This document shows positions 6,122-8,391 of a stretch of 8,391 nt of DNA, one piece after another; position 1 is the first letter of the stretch, and each line of letters starts with the position of its first letter. The stretch is from Saprospiraceae bacterium (GTDB lineage Bacteria > Bacteroidota > Bacteroidia > Chitinophagales > Saprospiraceae). A model generated the notes under the pieces. That model saw only the letters and a program-made list of their open reading frames with translations. It was not told where the DNA came from and made no database searches. The stretch lies in contig JABDPK010000035.1 in NCBI GenBank assembly GCA_013042795.1, positions 1 to 8,391 of the forward strand. The letters are read 5' to 3'. A program made the position numbers and the translations under genes.

Positions 6122-7072
6122 TCAAAATGGTAAATTCATCATATCGACATTGCCACCTGAAAGGATTATCCCTACTCTCTTCGCTTCGAAAAGAGCTCTG
6201 TTCTTCAACACTGCAGCCACAGGTACTGCACTTGAAGGTTCAATAACAATTTTCATCCTTTCCCACACAAGTTTCATAGCATCAATGATCTCCTGTTCTT
6301 CCACAAGCAAAATCTGGTCAACATAATTCTGAATAATCGGGAAATTGATATCTCCAAGATTCGTTCTTAATCCATCCGCTATGGTATTTGTATGTGTATT
6401 ATATTCAATTTTACCAGACTGAAGCGAGCGATAGGCATCATCTACATTGGAAGGTTCTGTACCTATAACTTTGCAACCTGTATCCGAATGATGTGCAGCA
6501 AGAGCAGTTCCTGCTATCAATCCGCCGCCGCCGACCGGGGCCAGGATATAGTCCAGATCCTGGATTTCTTCAAGTAATTCTGCTGCCGCTGTACTATTTC
6601 CAAGTATGACATCCATATCATTAGAAGGATGCAGCAGAGTTGCCCCTGTGATTTGCGCGATTTCATCTGCCATCTCTTCCCTGGCCTTGATATTAGAAGC
6701 ACTGATATAAATTTTTCCACCATATCCTTCAACGGCTGCCTTTTTTACTGATGGTGCATTTTCAGGCATGACAATATGTGAGTCAACGTGCGTTAATCTG
6801 CCTGCAAGAGCAACTGCCTGGGCAAAATTACCAGAGCTGTGAGTCACGACACCCTTTGCCTTTCTACCTGAGTTCAGACTCAATATTGCATTTGTAGCTC
6901 CTCTCATCTTGAAGGCACCCATTCTCTGGAAATTCTCGCATTTGAAAAATAGTGATGCACCAGACTTCCTGTCCATGATGCGCGAGGTCATTACAGGTGT
7001 AAGATGAACGTATTCAGTAATCCTTTCCTGGGCAGAAATGATAGTCGCTTGCGTTATTTCATGCATTGTCAT
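6122..7072 (-). CDS. PLP-dependent serine racemase / threonine dehydratase-like enzyme
   Basis: This is a fold-type II pyridoxal-phosphate enzyme of the serine racemase, threonine dehydratase and 3-hydroxyaspartate dehydratase group, 316 residues with no ACT regulatory domain, hence TdcB/SRR-like rather than IlvA. Lys55 in FQRMGAFKMRGA is the PLP Schiff-base lysine. Ser80 in THSSGN corresponds to the re-face catalytic serine of mammalian serine racemase. PVGGGGL (179-185) is the phosphate-binding loop, and Ser305 in SGGNVD contacts the PLP ring nitrogen. EPSNVDD (206-212) keeps the Glu and Asp of the divalent-metal site, and LVWERMK plus IEPSSAV also resemble eukaryotic serine racemase. Two normally conserved motifs deviate: SGNH is SGNF (Phe83), and GQGT is GNST (158-161). 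The reaction is probably deamination and/or racemization of L-serine, L-threonine or a hydroxyaspartate; the exact substrate is uncertain. A second ATG lies two codons downstream. Confidence 0.88.
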   Translation of the reverse strand: MTMHEITQATIISAQERITEYVHLTPVMTSRIMDRKSGASLFFKCENFQRMGAFKMRGATNAILSLNSGRKAKGVVTHSSGNFAQAVALAGRLTHVDSHIVMPENAPSVKKAAVEGYGGKIYISASNIKAREEMADEIAQITGATLLHPSNDMDVILGNSTAAAELLEEIQDLDYILAPVGGGGLIAGTALAAHHSDTGCKVIGTEPSNVDDAYRSLQSGKIEYNTHTNTIADGLRTNLGDINFPIIQNYVDQILLVEEQEIIDAMKLVWERMKIVIEPSSAVPVAAVLKNRALFEAKRVGIILSGGNVDMMNLPF

Positions 7073-7108
7073 GATTCTAATTTAAAAAATAGAAAGCATT
7101 TTTCTAAA

Positions 7109-7133
7109 CACTTTATCGGAGATGCATAAAGTG
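7109..7133 (-). terminator. Short inverted repeat between phoH and the PLP-enzyme gene
   Basis: CACTTTAT (7109-7116) and ATAAAGTG (7126-7133) pair perfectly over 8 bp around a 9-nt loop. The repeat lies 25 nt beyond the phoH stop and 37 nt before the start of the PLP-enzyme gene on the same strand. As minus-strand RNA the stem is followed by UUUAG, a poor U-tract, and only two of the eight pairs are G-C, so it would be a weak terminator at best. An operator for the downstream gene is the alternative. Confidence 0.35.
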
Positions 7134-7157
7134 ATCAACCAGAGATTTTAGAAATTC

Positions 7158-8267
7158 CTAAAGTAGCTTGTTAGCCACATCGGCCAGCTCGGACCGCTCA
7201 CCTTTTTCAAGTTTTATATGTGCAAACAAATGATTGCCTTTCATCCTGTCGATCAGGTAGGTCAAGCCATTACTTTGTTCGTCCATATACGGACTATCGA
7301 TCTGGTTAATGTCACCAGTGAATATGATCTTGGTACCTTCACCGGCTCTTGTGATCACCGTTTTGATCTCATGAGGTGTGAGGTTCTGTGCCTCATCAAT
7401 AATGAAGTAGGCATTCGTCAGGCTTCTTCCCCTTATAAAAGTCAATGCCGTTAAGGTCAACTCTCCCCTCTCCTGCAGATTATCGATCACCTTGTTCTTC
7501 TTCTCATTTTGTTTAAACTGGGATCGAATAAATTTAAGGTTATCCCAAAGCGGTTCCATATATGGAGATATCTTATCTTCTGCATCTCCAGGGAGATATC
7601 CTATATCCCTGTTACTCAAGGGAACAATCGGGCGTGAAAGGATGATCTGGTCATATTTGTTTTTCTGTTCCAGTGCTGCAGCCAATGCGAGTAATGTTTT
7701 ACCTGTACCAGCCACACCTTGCAATGCAACAAGTTTTATACTTTCATTTTGCAGGGCGTCCATCGCAAAGGTTTGCTCGGCATTCCTTGGCTTGATACCA
7801 TAAGCATACATCTTGTCAACCCTTTCGATACGGTCTGTTTTGCTGTTATATCTCGCCAGGGCTGATTGCGTACAGTTATTCAGGATATAATATCCATTAG
7901 CAACTTTGGCATCTTTAAGAATTCCGTCTTCCTTGACACTTTTATCCTTGTATAGGTTCTTTATAATTTCAGCATCAAGGTTCTGAATAGAAGGAAAACC
8001 TTCGGACAAGATCTCTAAATTTTCAACTTTACCGGTTTTATAATCTTCGGATATGATACCAAGTGCTTTCGCTTTGATCCTGAGATTTATATCCTTAGTC
8101 ACCAATATGACTTTCTTGTCCTTAAATTCTGACTGGAGCGTAATTGCGACATTCAGAATTTTAAGATCGTTTTTACCTCTTCCATAAATCTCTTCGGCAT
8201 CTTTACCGTTGCCATGGGTCTGCATGACTATTTTCATACGGCCCCTGTAATCGCCTAGATTTATCAC
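7158..8267 (-). CDS. phoH: PIN-PhoH ATPase, main part (C-terminal half of PIN plus PhoH domain)
   Basis: This 369-residue frame carries the second half of a PIN nuclease domain and a complete PhoH P-loop ATPase, the YlaK/PhoH2 architecture (RNA helicase/RNase in characterised mycobacterial members). PIN residues visible are D34 in the NDLKILNVA helix and D59 in LVTKDINLR. The PhoH part has Walker A GVAGTGKT (184-191), [18 protein letters not shown] (211-228), typical of the family, Walker B FIIDEAQN (288-295), FTGDINQID (316-324) and [10 protein letters not shown] (353-362). The frame opens with GTG overlapping the stop of the upstream PIN fragment (GTGA). Complete homologues are about 440 residues, and the missing 5' part lies in another frame just upstream, so this is probably one gene with a -1 frame break rather than a gene starting here. 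Internal ATGs could yield only a PIN-truncated form. It is unrelated to the pst operon despite its name. Confidence 0.88.
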   Translation of the reverse strand: MINLGDYRGRMKIVMQTHGNGKDAEEIYGRGKNDLKILNVAITLQSEFKDKKVILVTKDINLRIKAKALGIISEDYKTGKVENLEILSEGFPSIQNLDAEIIKNLYKDKSVKEDGILKDAKVANGYYILNNCTQSALARYNSKTDRIERVDKMYAYGIKPRNAEQTFAMDALQNESIKLVALQGVAGTGKTLLALAAALEQKNKYDQIILSRPIVPLSNRDIGYLPGDAEDKISPYMEPLWDNLKFIRSQFKQNEKKNKVIDNLQERGELTLTALTFIRGRSLTNAYFIIDEAQNLTPHEIKTVITRAGEGTKIIFTGDINQIDSPYMDEQSNGLTYLIDRMKGNHLFAHIKLEKGERSELADVANKLL

Positions 8268-8391
8268 CTGTTCAGCCCTTTGTCTTCACTGAGCTTATCC
8301 AGGATCCTGATAACACTTCGTGCTTCGAAGTTTTTTGTTTCATTACCTATTTTGAATTTATCCAGTTCTTCCAGAACGGTAATCGGGATCG
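8264..8391 (-). CDS. phoH: PIN-PhoH, 5' part in a different frame (partial at window edge)
   Basis: The minus strand from the window edge encodes 41 residues beginning [20 protein letters not shown] and continuing [20 protein letters not shown] before an Arg and a TGA at 8266-8264. This is the first half of a PIN domain of the PhoH type: VLEELDKFK carries the second acidic metal ligand, and the N-F-E-A-R helix follows. The usual FVLDTN strand with the first Asp should lie beyond 8391. The match continues directly into the neighbouring frame at [14 protein letters not shown], so the two frames together make one protein if one base were gained or the ribosome slipped by -1 at about 8264-8290. 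The fragment is real coding sequence; whether it is an error, a mutation or translational coupling is open. Confidence 0.75.
   Translation of the reverse strand, partial: IPITVLEELDKFKIGNETKNFEARSVIRILDKLSEDKGLNR

Noticed and set aside
7084..7091. TATTTTTT as a -7 element for the PLP-enzyme gene on the minus strand.
   Set aside because: It lacks the conserved final G, and no TTTG-like -33 element lies at a proper distance.
7147..7162. A near-palindrome TTTAG-N6-CTAAA overlapping the phoH stop codon.
   Set aside because: Only five paired bases, AT-rich, partly fixed by coding sequence; likely chance.
7158..8267. A functional link between phoH and the nearby pst operon through the Pho regulon.
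   Set aside because: The E. coli phosphate-starvation label applies to the PIN-less PhoH; this PIN-PhoH type lies several genes away and has no Pho-like repeat nearby.
8268..8290. A classical -1 programmed-frameshift heptamer at AAAGGGC in the PIN-PhoH gene.
   Set aside because: In the upstream frame it is read AAA GGG C, not A AAG GGC, so tRNAs could not re-pair in the usual way; an indel is more likely.

Overview
The window reads as about 8.4 kb of ordinary chromosome from an AT-rich member of the Bacteroidota. The assignment rests on the perfect TAnnTTTG -7 element upstream of pstS, AT-rich leaders without clear Shine-Dalgarno sequences, and the overall look of the proteins. It is an inference, at roughly 70% confidence. 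I see no insertion sequence, tRNA, rRNA, CRISPR array or phage gene.

Layout: positions 54-4328, minus strand, hold a complete high-affinity phosphate operon in the order pstS-pstC-pstA-pstB-phoU. Three of its four junctions are tight: pstC/pstA and pstA/pstB overlap by 8 and 25 nt, and pstB and phoU are 11 nt apart. The exception is pstS-pstC, where about 70 nt contain a long imperfect inverted repeat. Upstream of pstS a short control region combines a -33/-7 promoter, two TAACATTGG direct repeats spaced 11 bp apart over the -33 element, and a palindrome carrying the same motif inverted. This looks like a Pho-type operator. No phoB/phoR pair lies in the window.

Positions 4541-6120, plus strand, hold a divergent pair: a radical-SAM protein of the SplB-like PA0069 family that ends in QLSLF, the consensus sliding-clamp-binding motif, followed 20 nt later by a RimJ-like GNAT acetyltransferase. 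The GNAT gene runs tail to tail, one base apart, into a minus-strand PLP-dependent serine racemase/threonine dehydratase-like gene (6122-7072).

Upstream of that gene, on the minus strand, lies a PIN-PhoH ATPase (YlaK/PhoH2 type). Its reading frame is interrupted in the middle of the PIN domain at about 8264-8290: the N-terminal part runs off the window edge in one frame, and the rest continues in the -1 frame.

Functionally, PstS captures phosphate at the cell surface, PstC/PstA form the channel, PstB supplies energy, and PhoU reports transporter status. The remaining genes are probably independent housekeeping or nucleic-acid maintenance genes. No wholly new multi-gene system is evident. The points most worth checking are the pstS operator, the pstS-pstC RNA hairpin, the clamp-motif tail on the radical-SAM protein, the divergent active-site motifs in the PLP enzyme, and the split PhoH.
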